This document shows positions 33,694 to 43,340 of a DNA stretch of 64,000 nucleotides, one piece after another (the first letter of the stretch is position 1; each line of letters begins with the position of its first letter). The notes under the pieces were generated by a model. The model did not search any database, was not told the DNA's origin, and saw only the letters and a list, made by a program, of their open reading frames with translations. The position numbers were made by a program, and so were the translations under genes. The stretch is from assembly GCF_009834545.1 (NCBI RefSeq), contig NZ_CP019427.1:124001-188000 (forward strand). The letters are read 5' to 3'. Source of the stretch: Pseudomonas sp. S04. GTDB lineage: Bacteria; Pseudomonadota; Gammaproteobacteria; Pseudomonadales; Pseudomonadaceae.

Positions 33694-35850
33694 GTGGAAT
33701 CAGAAGCCAGTCGAGTTCATCTCAGTCATGATCCACGCGCGATGCACGATGATCCGTTGCTCGACGGATTATTGGCGCTATGCGCCCTGCACCAGAAACC
33801 CGCCAGCGCAGCAATGCTGACCACCGGGTTGCCATTGCCCAAGCAGCGCCTGAGTATCGATCTGCTGCCCCGTGCAGCGGCGCGTGCCGGCCTGCAAGGG
33901 CGGGTGCTGCAACGCAAGCTGGACAAGATCCCCGCGATTGCCATGCCGGCGCTGTTGCTGCTCAAGGACGATCGCAGTGCGGTCCTCCTGGGCTGGCAGG
34001 GCGACGACCAGGCACGCTTGCTGCTCAGCGAAAGCGACGGTGGCGAAGTCCTGGTCAGCCGCGAGATGCTCGCGGACGATTACACCGGGCAGGCGTTCTT
34101 CGCCCAGCCCCAGCATAAATTCGATGTGAACCACGGCACCCTGATCCCGCGTGCGCGTTCCTGGTTCCGCGACACCCTCAAGCGTTCGCGCTGGCTGTAC
34201 GCCGACGCCATCGCCGCCAGTTTCCTGATCAACATTATCGCCATGGCCGCGCCGCTGTTCGTGATGAACGTCTACGACCGCGTGGTGCCCAACCAGGCTG
34301 AAGCGACCCTGTGGGTGCTGGTGGTTGGTATTACCGGCGCCTATATGTTCGACCTGATCCTCAAGAGTTTGCGCAGCCTGTGCCTGGACCTGGCTGGCAA
34401 GAAAACCGACCTGATCATCTCCGCCACCCTGTTCGAGCGGATCGTCGGCATGTCGATGAAATACCGACCCGCCCGGGTCGGCAGCTTTGCGCAGAACATC
34501 CATGAGTTCCAGAGCCTGCGCGACTTCCTCGCCTCGTTGACACTCACCAGCCTGATCGACTTGCCGTTCACCCTCCTGATTTTCCTGGTGATCGCCCTGC
34601 TGGGTGGGCATCTGGTGTGGATTCCGATGCTGGCCTTCCCGATCGCCCTGTTGATCGGCTATGTCTTGCAGAAGCCGTTGCAGGCGACCATGGAACGCAC
34701 CATGGCCCTGGGCGCAGAGCGCCAGTCGAGCCTGATCGAAACCCTCGCCGGCCTGGACGCAGTCAAGGTCAACAACGCCGAGAGCGAGCGCCAGTATCAG
34801 TGGGAGCAGACCATCGGCACCCTCAGCCGGCTAGAACTGCGGGTAAAAATGCTCTCCGGGTTGTCGATCAACATCACCTTGCTGATCCAGCAACTGGCCG
34901 GGGTGATCATGATCGCCTTCGGTGTGTACCAGATCATCGCCGGCAACCTGAGCATGGGCGGCCTGATCGCGTGCTACATGCTCAGTGGCCGGGCACTTAG
35001 CCCGCTGGCCTCGCTGTCCGGCCTGCTGACCCGCTATCAACAGGCGAAGGTCACCATGGGTTCGGTCGACCACATGATGGAGCTGCCCCAAGAGCGCAAC
35101 TTCGAAGAGCGCCCGCTGAGCCGCCGCGTGGTGCAAGGCGGCATCGAGTGCCGCCAATTGAACTTCACCTACCCGGGGCAACAGAACCCGGCGTTGAAAA
35201 ACATCAACCTGGTGATCAAGCCGGGCGAGAAGATCGGCATCATCGGCCGCAGCGGCTCGGGCAAAAGCTCCCTGGCCAAGCTGCTGGTCGGCCTGTACCA
35301 GCCGGATGACGGTGCCTTGCTGGTCGACGGTGTGGACATTCGCCAGATCGACGTCAGCGAGCTGCGCCACAACATTGGCTACGTGCCGCAGGACATCCAG
35401 CTGCTGGCCGGGACCCTGCGCGATAACCTGGTCTCCGGTGCCCGCTACGTGGAAGACGAAATGGTCCTGCAGGCTGCCGAGCTGGCGGGCGTGCACGAAT
35501 TTGCCCGCCTGCACCCGCAGGGTTACGAGCTGCAAGTCGGCGAGCGTGGGCAAAACCTTTCCGGCGGCCAGCGGCAGAACGTGGCCATGGCCCGTGCGCT
35601 GCTGCTCAATCCGCCGATCATGCTGCTCGACGAACCGACCAGCGCCATGGACAACACCGGTGAAGAACGCTTGAAACAACGCCTGCAAGCCGTTATCGAG
35701 AACAAGACCGTGTTGCTGGTCACGCACCGAGCCTCACTGTTGTCGCTGGTCGACCGGTTGCTGGTCATCGATCGTGGGCAAATTCTCGCCGATGGTCCAA
35801 AAGCCGTGGTCATGGAAGCGTTGAAGAAGGGGCAGATCAGTGTTGCTTAA
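33694..35850 (+). CDS. lapB: LapB, type I secretion ABC transporter (permease/ATPase)
   Basis: A 718-residue exporter. An N-terminal C39-peptidase-like domain (about 1-140) lacks the catalytic cysteine region and so should only bind substrate. A six-helix membrane domain spans about 165-440 (NIIAMAAPLFVMNVYDRVVPN at its start). The nucleotide-binding domain shows Walker A GRSGSGKSS at 518-526, signature LSGGQ at 622-626, and Walker B ending Asp646-Glu647. It energises LapA export across the inner membrane together with LapC and LapE. The start is GTG at 33694 with only a weak ribosome-binding site, but MESEASRVHLSHDPR matches the family N terminus as I recall it. lapC overlaps its end by 11 bases. 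Confidence 0.94.
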   Translation: MESEASRVHLSHDPRAMHDDPLLDGLLALCALHQKPASAAMLTTGLPLPKQRLSIDLLPRAAARAGLQGRVLQRKLDKIPAIAMPALLLLKDDRSAVLLGWQGDDQARLLLSESDGGEVLVSREMLADDYTGQAFFAQPQHKFDVNHGTLIPRARSWFRDTLKRSRWLYADAIAASFLINIIAMAAPLFVMNVYDRVVPNQAEATLWVLVVGITGAYMFDLILKSLRSLCLDLAGKKTDLIISATLFERIVGMSMKYRPARVGSFAQNIHEFQSLRDFLASLTLTSLIDLPFTLLIFLVIALLGGHLVWIPMLAFPIALLIGYVLQKPLQATMERTMALGAERQSSLIETLAGLDAVKVNNAESERQYQWEQTIGTLSRLELRVKMLSGLSINITLLIQQLAGVIMIAFGVYQIIAGNLSMGGLIACYMLSGRALSPLASLSGLLTRYQQAKVTMGSVDHMMELPQERNFEERPLSRRVVQGGIECRQLNFTYPGQQNPALKNINLVIKPGEKIGIIGRSGSGKSSLAKLLVGLYQPDDGALLVDGVDIRQIDVSELRHNIGYVPQDIQLLAGTLRDNLVSGARYVEDEMVLQAAELAGVHEFARLHPQGYELQVGERGQNLSGGQRQNVAMARALLLNPPIMLLDEPTSAMDNTGEERLKQRLQAVIENKTVLLVTHRASLLSLVDRLLVIDRGQILADGPKAVVMEALKKGQISVA

Positions 35851-37207
35851 GTCCGGTATGCGCGACTCGATCCGTCGTTATTTCAAAGGCTCCGACTCAC
35901 TCGATGGGCAACCGCTGCCAGAGGTCAAGAAGGCGCTGATCGAAGACGCCCCGCGCGTGGTGCGATTGACCATCTGGGGCATCATCGGCTTCTTCGTGTT
36001 CATGCTGGTCTGGGCCAATTTTGCGGTGATCGATGAGGTCACCCGTGGCGACGGCAAGGCGATCCCCTCGTCCAAGCTGCAGAAAATCCAGAACCTCGAG
36101 GGCGGGATCGTTGCCGAATTGTTCGTTCGCGAAGGGCAGATCGTCGAGGCCGGCGCGCCACTGATTCGCCTGGATGACACGCGGTTTGTGTCCAACGTCG
36201 GCGAAACCGAAGCCGACCGCCTGTCCATGCTGCTGCGTGTGGAGCGCTTGAGCGCCGAGGTCGATGACCGCCCGCTGGCCTTCCCGGATGACGTGATGAA
36301 AGCCGTGCCAGTGCAGGCCGCCAGCGAAGAATCTTTGTACATCAGCCGTCGCCAGCAATTGCACGATGAAATTGGCGGGTTGCAGGAACAACTGATCCAG
36401 CGTCAGCAAGAGCTGCGTGAATTCAGCTCCAAACAAGCGCAGTACCGCCAGGCCCTGGGCTTGCAGCGCCAGGAAATCAACATGTCCGAGCCGCTGGTGG
36501 CGCAGGGCGCGGTGTCTCCGGTGGAAGTGTTGCGACTCAAGCGCGCGGAAGTCGAAACCCGCGGCCAACTGGATGCCACCACCCTGGCGATCCCTCGTGC
36601 CGAGTCGGCGATCAAGGAAGTACAACGCAAGATCGACGAAACCCGCGGTAAATTCCGCAGTGAGGCGCTCACCCAGCTCAACGAGGCGCGCACCGACCTG
36701 AACAAGGCCCAGGCAACCGGCAAGGCGTTGGAAGACCGTGTCAGCCGCACCCTGGTGACCTCGCCGGTGCGGGGTATCGTCAAGCAACTGCTGGTCAACA
36801 CCATCGGTGGGGTGATTCAGCCCGGCAGCGACATGGTGGAAATCGTCCCACTGGACGACACCCTGCTGGTGGAGGCGAAGATTCGCCCGCAAGACATCGC
36901 GTTCCTGCATCCGGGCCAGGAAGCCATCGTCAAGTTCACTGCCTATGACTACACCATCTACGGTGGCCTCAAGGCCAAGCTGGAGCAGATCGGTGCCGAC
37001 ACCATCACCGACGAAGACAAGAAAAACACCTACTACATGATCACCCTGCGCACCGATCGCAGCCACCTGGGAACCGATGAAAAGCCCTTGCTGATCATCC
37101 CCGGCATGGTGGCCTCGGTGGACATCATCACCGGCAAGAAATCGATCCTCAGCTACCTGCTCAAGCCGATCATCAAGGCCCGGGCGGAGGCGTTGCACGA
37201 GCGTTGA
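35840..37207 (+). CDS. lapC: LapC, membrane fusion protein of the LapA secretion system
   Basis: HlyD/LapC-family periplasmic adaptor, 455 residues. It has a short cytoplasmic N terminus, one TM helix (about 42-62, in TIWGIIGFFVFMLVWANFAVI), a lipoyl-like half (EGGIVAELFVREGQIVEAGAPLIRLD), a long coiled-coil hairpin (about 150-290), and the C-terminal beta-barrel ending in DIITGKKSILSYLLKPI, the HlyD family signature. It links LapB to LapE. The GTG at 35840 lies inside the lapB end and follows AAGGGG; an ATG at 35858 is an alternative. The overlap indicates translational coupling with lapB. Confidence 0.94.
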   Translation: MLLKSGMRDSIRRYFKGSDSLDGQPLPEVKKALIEDAPRVVRLTIWGIIGFFVFMLVWANFAVIDEVTRGDGKAIPSSKLQKIQNLEGGIVAELFVREGQIVEAGAPLIRLDDTRFVSNVGETEADRLSMLLRVERLSAEVDDRPLAFPDDVMKAVPVQAASEESLYISRRQQLHDEIGGLQEQLIQRQQELREFSSKQAQYRQALGLQRQEINMSEPLVAQGAVSPVEVLRLKRAEVETRGQLDATTLAIPRAESAIKEVQRKIDETRGKFRSEALTQLNEARTDLNKAQATGKALEDRVSRTLVTSPVRGIVKQLLVNTIGGVIQPGSDMVEIVPLDDTLLVEAKIRPQDIAFLHPGQEAIVKFTAYDYTIYGGLKAKLEQIGADTITDEDKKNTYYMITLRTDRSHLGTDEKPLLIIPGMVASVDIITGKKSILSYLLKPIIKARAEALHER

Positions 37208-37228
37208 TCGCCAGGCTTGCGCTTGACC

Positions 37229-37341
37229 TGTAGGAGCGAGCGCCCGCTTGCGGCTTGCTCGCGATGGGCGTCAACGATGACGCGTTAAGCCTGGTGCACC
37301 GCGCCGTCCTTGTGTCCATCGCGAGCAAGCTCGCTCCTACA
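37229..37341. repeat. REP-type inverted repeat (REPIN) after lapC
   Basis: TGTAGGAGCGAGC at 37229 is answered by its reverse complement ending at 37341, and the inner parts (GCTTGCTCGCGATGG and CCATCGCGAGCAAGC) also pair. This is the common Pseudomonas palindromic repeat arranged as an inverted pair, a non-autonomous element moved by RAYT transposases. It fills most of the lapC downstream gap and may also stop or stabilise the operon mRNA. Confidence 0.85.
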
Positions 37342-37456
37342 ATGATTTTCGATCGCCCACCCCATCACCGTGGATGAAGATGAGAACGGTTGTCCTTTGT
37401 CGGGGAGGTGCGCGACAATCGTCGCCCCTGTTTCGGCGCCTCTAAAAGGACTTTCC

Positions 37457-38107
37457 ATGCGTCTACTTCTGCTCGGTGCAGCCCTGCTGTGCTCGTTCAA
37501 CGCGCTGGCGGCATTCCCTCCGTCTACAGACACGGCCTATATGCCCAAACCCTGGTATCCGGCGGAGCTGGTCGATGTGGTGGGGGATGCGCGGATCAGC
37601 CTGAACATTCATAACGATGGTTCCGTCACCGACGTTAAAGTCCTCAGTGCCACCCATGAAGCGTTTGCTGTGGCGGCGAAAGCGGCGGCCGAGCATTGGC
37701 GGTTCGAGCCCTGGGAGGTCACGGCGGACGCGCCAGCGGTGATCGACGCGCAGAACACCATGATCTTCTCGCCCGCGTCTGCGCCGAATCAGTTCCTCAA
37801 TGCGCAGGAAGTCGTGCACAACATGCTGTTCCAGCCGTGCAGCGCGCTGAACGAGGAGTTGGCGCTGTTTCGCAAGAGCTACCCCAAGCAGCCCTTGAGC
37901 AGCGCGCCGACGTTCGCCAAGACCAGCGCGGCGCTGCTGCTCCCGGTCTTCGCCAGCCAGCCCGATTCGCAAAAGGGCATGACGCTCAATCACCAGTTGA
38001 TCGATGCCTTGCCCGACATCGTTCGTCGCTGTGAGGCGCAGCCGGCAAGGATGTACAGCAGTGTGCTGCCCAAAGAGCTGCAAAAGGTCTTTGGCATACC
38101 CGGGTAG
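37457..38107 (+). CDS. Secreted protein with TonB C-terminal-like domain
   Basis: 216 residues, starting at ATG 37457 after AAAAGGA. A signal peptide (MRLLLLGAALLCSFNALA, then AFPPS) is followed by a TonB C-like fold at about 30-95: YPAELVDVVGDARISLNIHNDG, then VLSATHEAFAVAAKAAAEHWRFEPW. The rest is of unknown fold with two cysteines. There is no N-terminal TM anchor or proline-rich spanner, so it is not an energy transducer by itself. It stands alone between the lapEBC operon and a LysR gene; its function is not known to me. Confidence 0.75.
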   Translation: MRLLLLGAALLCSFNALAAFPPSTDTAYMPKPWYPAELVDVVGDARISLNIHNDGSVTDVKVLSATHEAFAVAAKAAAEHWRFEPWEVTADAPAVIDAQNTMIFSPASAPNQFLNAQEVVHNMLFQPCSALNEELALFRKSYPKQPLSSAPTFAKTSAALLLPVFASQPDSQKGMTLNHQLIDALPDIVRRCEAQPARMYSSVLPKELQKVFGIPG

Positions 38108-38162
38108 CAAAGGCTGCTAGCATTGCGTCTGAGTCAATTCTGATCAGCCATGAGTGCTTAGC

Positions 38163-39086
38163 ATGCAGCTACCGGACATGAACCTGTTGGTCGCCCTCGA
38201 TGCCTTGCTCGACGAAGGCAGCGTGGTGGGGGCCGCGCGACGGATGAACCTGAGCCCGGCGGCCATGAGTCGGACCCTGACCCGGGTTCGTGAAGCGCTC
38301 GGCGACCCGATCCTGGTGCGTGCGGGGCGTGGCCTGGTGCCGACACCCAAGGCCCTGGAGTTGCGGGCGCAGGTGCGGGACCTGGTCGAGCAGGCGGCAC
38401 TGCTGTTCCGCTCGGCCGATGAGGTGGACCTCAGCACCCTGCGTCGGCGGTTCAGCGTGCGCGCCAACGACTTTTTCGTCGGGGTCTACGGTGGGCGTTT
38501 GATCGATACACTGAATCGCCAGGCACCCCATTGCGAGTTGCGCTTTGTGCCTGAAGGCGATGGCGACGATGAGGCGCTGCGCGAGGGGCGGATCGACCTG
38601 ATGATCAGCAACACCCGCCCGCGCACCCCGGAAGTGAAAGCGCAGAACCTGTTCACCACGCACTTTGTCGGGCTGGTGCGCGAAGGTCATCCGCTGCTGA
38701 AGGGTGAGATCAGCGCCGAGCGCTACGCCAGTTTTTCCCACATCAGCATGTCTCGGCGCGGTATCGCCCGCGGGCCGATCGATACCGCCCTCAATGCCCT
38801 GGGGCTGGAGCGGCGGGTGGCCTTGATCGCACCGAGCTTCCACGCGGCGATGTTCGTGCTGCCCGATTCCGACCTGATCCTGCCGGTACCCAAGGAAGCG
38901 TTGCTCAGTGTCGCCCGCCTGGGCTTGCGCCTGCGCTCGTTTACCCTGCCGATCGCGCTGCCGACGCTGATGCTGACCCAGGCCTGGCACCCGCGCTACG
39001 ACAAGGACCCGGCCCATCGCTGGTTGCGCGAAATGGTCAAGACCAGTTGCGCAGAGACCTGGCAGGCGGCCCAGCCCCCCGGGTAG
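38163..39086 (+). CDS. LysR-family transcriptional regulator
   Basis: An N-terminal winged helix-turn-helix is clear (NLLVALDALLDEGSVVGAAR and NLSPAAMSRTLTRVREALGD at about 6-48, then LVRAGRGLVPTP), followed by a substrate-binding domain of about 200 residues. The ATG at 38163 is preferred; a GTG at 38154 is possible, and neither has a strong ribosome-binding site. It lies just upstream of, and in the same direction as, the MFS/HlyD/outer-membrane efflux genes, with 129 bases between. Control of that pump is therefore plausible. I could not identify a clear LysR T-N11-A box in the gap. Confidence 0.9.
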   Translation: MQLPDMNLLVALDALLDEGSVVGAARRMNLSPAAMSRTLTRVREALGDPILVRAGRGLVPTPKALELRAQVRDLVEQAALLFRSADEVDLSTLRRRFSVRANDFFVGVYGGRLIDTLNRQAPHCELRFVPEGDGDDEALREGRIDLMISNTRPRTPEVKAQNLFTTHFVGLVREGHPLLKGEISAERYASFSHISMSRRGIARGPIDTALNALGLERRVALIAPSFHAAMFVLPDSDLILPVPKEALLSVARLGLRLRSFTLPIALPTLMLTQAWHPRYDKDPAHRWLREMVKTSCAETWQAAQPPG

Positions 39087-39215
39087 GAGTGTGTGATAGG
39101 GGTCATGGCATTGCTGCGTCCGACGCACTTATAAGCTGTCAATAAGTCAGTTTTCGTCAGCTGTCGGTCTTTCTAAACTGCTCCGGTATTTCTGATATCT
39201 GGAGCTGTTCCTGCC

Positions 39216-40754
39216 ATGACTTCCCTCGCTGTCCCTGCCCCGATCGAGGCGGCCAGCACCCCCAAGGTGGTGGCGCCGCCGACGTTCGGGCCGCGCATCA
39301 TCATCGGCCTGGTTGGCGTGTTGCTGGCCGTGCTGGTCTCGGGCCTGAATGAAATGGTGACCAAGGTCGCCCTGGCCGATATCCGCGGAGCCATGGCGAT
39401 CGGTTACGACGAGGGCACCTGGCTCGTCGCCTGCTACGCCGCGACCTCCGTGGCCGCGATGGCGTTCGCCCCCTGGTGCTCGGTGACCTTTTCCCTGCGT
39501 CGTTTCACCTTGTGTGCAATTGGCCTGTTCACCCTGTTGGGGTTACTGATCCCGTTCGCGCCCACCTATGAAAGCCTGCTGCTGCTGCGCACCGTGCAAG
39601 GCCTGGCCGGTGGCGCGTTGCCGCCGATGTTGATGACCGTCGCCCTGCGGTTCCTGCCGGCCAACATCAAACTCTACGGCCTGGCCGGTTATGCCCTGAC
39701 GGCCACCTTCGGCCCTGGCCTAGGCACGCCGTTGGCGGGCCTGTGGACTGAGTATGTGAGTTGGCACTGGACCTTCTGGCAGATCATCGTGCCGAGCCTG
39801 CTGGCGATGGCAGCGGTGGCCTACGGTTTGCCGCAGGACCCGCTGCGCCTGGAGCGCTTCAGGCAGTTCAACTGGCGTGGCCTGCTGCTGGGGTTTCCGG
39901 CCATCTGCATGCTGGTGATCGGCATCCTGCAAGGCAATCGCCTGGACTGGTTCGAGTCGAGCTTGATCTGCTGGTTGTTGGGTGCGGGCGTGGTGTTGCT
40001 GGTGCTGTTCCTGTTCAACGAATGGTCGCAGCCGGTGCCGTTTTTCAAGTTGCAGATGCTCGGCATCCGCAACCTGAGCTTTTCCTTGCTGACCCTGGCC
40101 GGGGTGTTGGTGGTGCTGCTGGCGGTGATCATCATCCCCTCCAGCTACCTGGCGCAGGTCCAGGGTTACCGGCCGATCCAGACCGCCCCGGTGATGCTGT
40201 TGATGGCCGCCCCGCAACTGATCGCGCTGCCCTTGGTCGCGGCGCTGTGCAACCAGCGCTGGGTCGACTGTCGCTGGGTACTGGGCATCGGCCTGGGCAT
40301 GCTGGCGCTGTCCTGCATCGGTGGTTCGCAGCTGACCTCGGTGTGGATCCGCGACGATTTCTACCTGCTGCAATTGCTGCAGATCTTCGGCCAGCCGATG
40401 TCGGTGCTGCCGTTGCTGATGCTCGCGACCGGCAGTATCAGCCCGATGGAAGGCCCCTTCGCCTCGGCCTGGTTCAACACCGTCAAAGGCCTCTCGGCGG
40501 TGCTCGCTACCGGCTTGCTGGAAACCCTGACCACGGTGCGCCTGCATTTTCACTCGACGATGCTGGTGGACCGCCTTGGCAACTCACCCCTGGTCGGTGG
40601 CGATAGCGCCAGCCTGGCGCGGCGCCTGCACCAGCAAGCCGTGGTGCTGACTTCTGCGGACTTGTACCTGTGCATGGCCGGGATCGCGCTGGCGCTGATC
40701 CTGCTGATTTTCTGGCTGCCGACGCGGATGTATCCGCCGCGCGCGCCAACTTGA
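39216..40754 (+). CDS. DHA2-family MFS multidrug efflux transporter (EmrB-like)
   Basis: 512 residues with about 14 hydrophobic segments, from IIIGLVGVLLAVLVSGLNEM to LCMAGIALALILLIFWLP. Motifs of drug-proton antiporters are present, such as YDEGTWLVACYAATSVAAMA in helix 2 and GYALTATFGPGLGTPLAGLW (motif C-like) in helix 5. A proton-driven inner-membrane pump, it should work with the HlyD protein (40781) and the outer-membrane lipoprotein (41848) that follow it, as EmrB does with EmrA and TolC. The substrate cannot be read from sequence. Confidence 0.9.
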   Translation: MTSLAVPAPIEAASTPKVVAPPTFGPRIIIGLVGVLLAVLVSGLNEMVTKVALADIRGAMAIGYDEGTWLVACYAATSVAAMAFAPWCSVTFSLRRFTLCAIGLFTLLGLLIPFAPTYESLLLLRTVQGLAGGALPPMLMTVALRFLPANIKLYGLAGYALTATFGPGLGTPLAGLWTEYVSWHWTFWQIIVPSLLAMAAVAYGLPQDPLRLERFRQFNWRGLLLGFPAICMLVIGILQGNRLDWFESSLICWLLGAGVVLLVLFLFNEWSQPVPFFKLQMLGIRNLSFSLLTLAGVLVVLLAVIIIPSSYLAQVQGYRPIQTAPVMLLMAAPQLIALPLVAALCNQRWVDCRWVLGIGLGMLALSCIGGSQLTSVWIRDDFYLLQLLQIFGQPMSVLPLLMLATGSISPMEGPFASAWFNTVKGLSAVLATGLLETLTTVRLHFHSTMLVDRLGNSPLVGGDSASLARRLHQQAVVLTSADLYLCMAGIALALILLIFWLPTRMYPPRAPT

Positions 40755-40780
40755 ATGTTGACTGAAACAGAAGGTTTTTT

Positions 40781-41851
40781 ATGACGATCTCTAGCAAGCA
40801 AAAACTCACCGGCGCCACCGCCGCGGTGTTGGCGGTGGGCGTATTGGTCTACCTGCTGGCCCCCGGGGTATTCGGCAAGAAGCCGCAGCAGAGCACCAAT
40901 GACGCGTTTGTCAGTGCCGACTTCACCCTGGTGGCGCCACGCGTGGCCGGATTCATCAAGGAGGTGCTGGTCGAAGACAACCAGCGGGTCCAGGCCGGGC
41001 AATTGCTCGCGCTGATCGATGACCGCGACTTTCGCGCCGCCGCCCAAGCCGCCGATGCCGATACGCTGGTGGCCAGGGCGCAACTGCAAAACGCCCGGGC
41101 GACCCTTGAGCGCCAGGCGTCAGTGATCGCCCAGGCCCAGGCCACGGTGGTGGCCGCCAAGGCGGAGCAGGCCTTCGCCGAGCATGAACTGAATCGCTAC
41201 AACCACTTGGCGGGTGTCGGCGCCGGCACCGTGCAGAACGCCCAGCAGGCGCGCACCCGGATCGACCAGGCGGGCGCTCGGTTGGCCAATGCCACGGCGG
41301 TGCTGGCGGCGGAACGCAAGCAAGTGGAGATCCTCACGGCCCAGCGCGACGCCGCCGAAGGCGGGCTCAAGCGGGCGCAGGCGGACCTGGAAATGGCCAG
41401 CTTCCAGTTGTCCTATACGCGCATCGTCGCCCCCGTGGACGGCATGGTCGGCGAGCGCGCAGTGCGGGTTGGCGCTTACGTCACCCCGGGCAGCAAGATC
41501 CTCGCCGTGGTGCCGCTGGCGCAGGCCTATGTGCTGGGCAACTTCCAGGAAACCCAATTGACCGATGTAGAGCCGGGGCAGGACGTCGTGGTGCACGTCG
41601 ACAGCCTGGGCGGCGAAGCCCTGACCGGGCGGGTCGAGAGCATTGCGCCGGCGACCGGGGTGACCTTTGCCGCCGTCAAGCCGGACAACGCCACCGGTAA
41701 CTTCACCAAGGTGGTGCAGCGTATTCCGGTGAAAATCATCCTCGACCCGGGCCAGCCTTTGGCCCAGCGGTTGCGTGTCGGCATGTCGGTGGAAGCCAGC
41801 ATTGACACCACAAGCTCGCAGAGCAGCGTGCGCGAGGTGACGCAGCGATGA
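40781..41851 (+). CDS. HlyD-family periplasmic adaptor (EmrA-like)
   Basis: 356 residues: a short N-terminal TM helix (about 10-28), TNDAFVSADFTLVAPRVAGF (the EmrA-type start of the lipoyl half), a long helical hairpin (about 90-200), and the closing FSYTRIVAP-like strand here reading LSYTRIVAPVDGMVGER. It bridges the MFS pump and the outer-membrane channel. The ATG at 40781 is 26 bases after the MFS stop. Its last four bases overlap the start of the next gene, indicating a coupled operon. Confidence 0.91.
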   Translation: MTISSKQKLTGATAAVLAVGVLVYLLAPGVFGKKPQQSTNDAFVSADFTLVAPRVAGFIKEVLVEDNQRVQAGQLLALIDDRDFRAAAQAADADTLVARAQLQNARATLERQASVIAQAQATVVAAKAEQAFAEHELNRYNHLAGVGAGTVQNAQQARTRIDQAGARLANATAVLAAERKQVEILTAQRDAAEGGLKRAQADLEMASFQLSYTRIVAPVDGMVGERAVRVGAYVTPGSKILAVVPLAQAYVLGNFQETQLTDVEPGQDVVVHVDSLGGEALTGRVESIAPATGVTFAAVKPDNATGNFTKVVQRIPVKIILDPGQPLAQRLRVGMSVEASIDTTSSQSSVREVTQR

Positions 41852-43323
41852 GCCCTGGCATTCCCCACAAACTCCTGTTGCTCGCCCTGGGCCTGCTGTC
41901 ATTGAGCGCCTGCACCCTGGGTCCGGACTTTGTCCGGCCGCAGGCACCCCAGGTCGAGCAGTGGTCGAAAGCGCAAAAGGCGGCGGCCAGCGAGGCGGTG
42001 AGCACGCAAATGGATGAGCGCTGGTGGGAGGTGTTTGCTGACCCGCAACTGTCCGCCCTCAGCCGTCGCGCGTTGACCGACAACCTTGACCTGCAACTGG
42101 CCAGCAGTCGCCTGCAACAAAGCCTGGCGGTGCGCCAGGTGGTCACGGCCGAGCAGTACCCCAGCACCGCTGCCACGGGCGGTTACGCCCGTAAACGCAA
42201 CAGCGGCGAAGGGCTGAACGACCCGTCCGGGCGCAATGGCAACTCAGCGTTCAGTTTGTGGGAGGCGGGTTTCTCCGCCTCCTGGGAGCTGGACTTCTGG
42301 GGCCGCGTGCGGCGCCAGACCGAAGCCGCCGACGCCACCCTGGAAGTGGCGCAAAACGATCGCCGTGGCGTGCTGCTCTCGGTGTTGGCGCAAATTGCCC
42401 AGGACTACATCCAGTTGCGTGGCGTGCAGAGCACCCGTGCAGTCACCGAGCAAAACCTCGAGGTCGCCCGGCATAGCTTGAAGTTGTCGCAACTGCGCCT
42501 GGCCGACGGCGTGGCCACTGACCTGGACGTCGCTGAAGCGGCTGCCCAGGTGGCCGCCATCGAAGCACGCCTGCCGGCGTTGCAGCAGCGCCAGGCGCAA
42601 CTGATCAACGCCTTGAGCCTGTTGCTGGGCGAGCGGCCGCAAGCCCTGCAGGCCGAGTTGGCGCAAGACGGCCCGGTGCCGCAGACCCCGCGTCAGGTGG
42701 CGATCGGCTTGCCGTCGCAACTGGCCGAGCGTCGCCCCGATATCCGCCAGGCCGAGGCCCGCCTGCACGCTGCCACGGCCAGCATCGGCGTGGCCAAGGG
42801 CGATTTTTATCCACGTATCACCCTGTCCGGCAACTTCGGCTCCCAGGCCATGCAATTGAGCGATTTCGGTTCCTGGGGCTCACGCCAGTTTGGTCTCGGG
42901 CCGCAATTCAGCGTGCCGCTGTTCGATGGCGGTCGCCTGCGCGGCATGCTTGAGTTGCGCGAGGCACAACAACAGGAAGCGGCGCTGGCCTACCAGCAAA
43001 CCGTGTTGCGCGCCTGGCATGAAATCGACGACCAGTTGACCCGCTACAACGCCAGCCAACTGCGCCGCGACAGCCTCGCCGAAGCGGTGCGGCAAAACCA
43101 GATCGCCCTGCGCACCGCCCAACAGCAGTACGTCGAAGGGGTGGTGGACTTCGTCAACGTCTTGACCGTGCAGGGCGAGCTGCTGGCGACCCAGGAACAA
43201 CTGGTGGACAGCGCGACCAGCGTGTCACTGGCCATGGTCGGGCTGTACAAGGCGCTGGGCGGCGGCTGGCAGTCGGTGTACCCGCTGGCGCAGGTCGAGG
43301 CTGCCGGCCAGGGGCATGGCTGA
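41848..43323 (+). CDS. Outer-membrane efflux lipoprotein (NodT/OprM family)
   Basis: 491 residues with a lipoprotein signal (LLLLALGLLSLSAC, lipobox LSAC) then TLGPDFVRPQAP, the usual opening of NodT-type channels. Two OEP repeats follow with long helices, LAERRPDIRQAEARLHAATA between them, and GGGWQ at the end. It is the outer-membrane part of the MFS/HlyD pump and starts at an ATGA overlap with the HlyD gene. It is convergent with the slipin gene, 17 bases away. Confidence 0.92.
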   Translation: MSPGIPHKLLLLALGLLSLSACTLGPDFVRPQAPQVEQWSKAQKAAASEAVSTQMDERWWEVFADPQLSALSRRALTDNLDLQLASSRLQQSLAVRQVVTAEQYPSTAATGGYARKRNSGEGLNDPSGRNGNSAFSLWEAGFSASWELDFWGRVRRQTEAADATLEVAQNDRRGVLLSVLAQIAQDYIQLRGVQSTRAVTEQNLEVARHSLKLSQLRLADGVATDLDVAEAAAQVAAIEARLPALQQRQAQLINALSLLLGERPQALQAELAQDGPVPQTPRQVAIGLPSQLAERRPDIRQAEARLHAATASIGVAKGDFYPRITLSGNFGSQAMQLSDFGSWGSRQFGLGPQFSVPLFDGGRLRGMLELREAQQQEAALAYQQTVLRAWHEIDDQLTRYNASQLRRDSLAEAVRQNQIALRTAQQQYVEGVVDFVNVLTVQGELLATQEQLVDSATSVSLAMVGLYKALGGGWQSVYPLAQVEAAGQGHG

Positions 43324-43340
43324 GTCAAGGCCGGTTGCCC

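Noticed and set aside
38169..39128. A 319-codon minus-strand frame opposite the LysR gene
   Set aside because: The + strand frame has a clear helix-turn-helix and LysR fold; the minus frame is low-complexity, rich in Gln, Arg and His, as expected of an antisense shadow.
39087..39215. A LysR-type binding box before the MFS gene
   Set aside because: Several T-N11-A patterns exist by chance in this short gap and none has convincing dyad symmetry.
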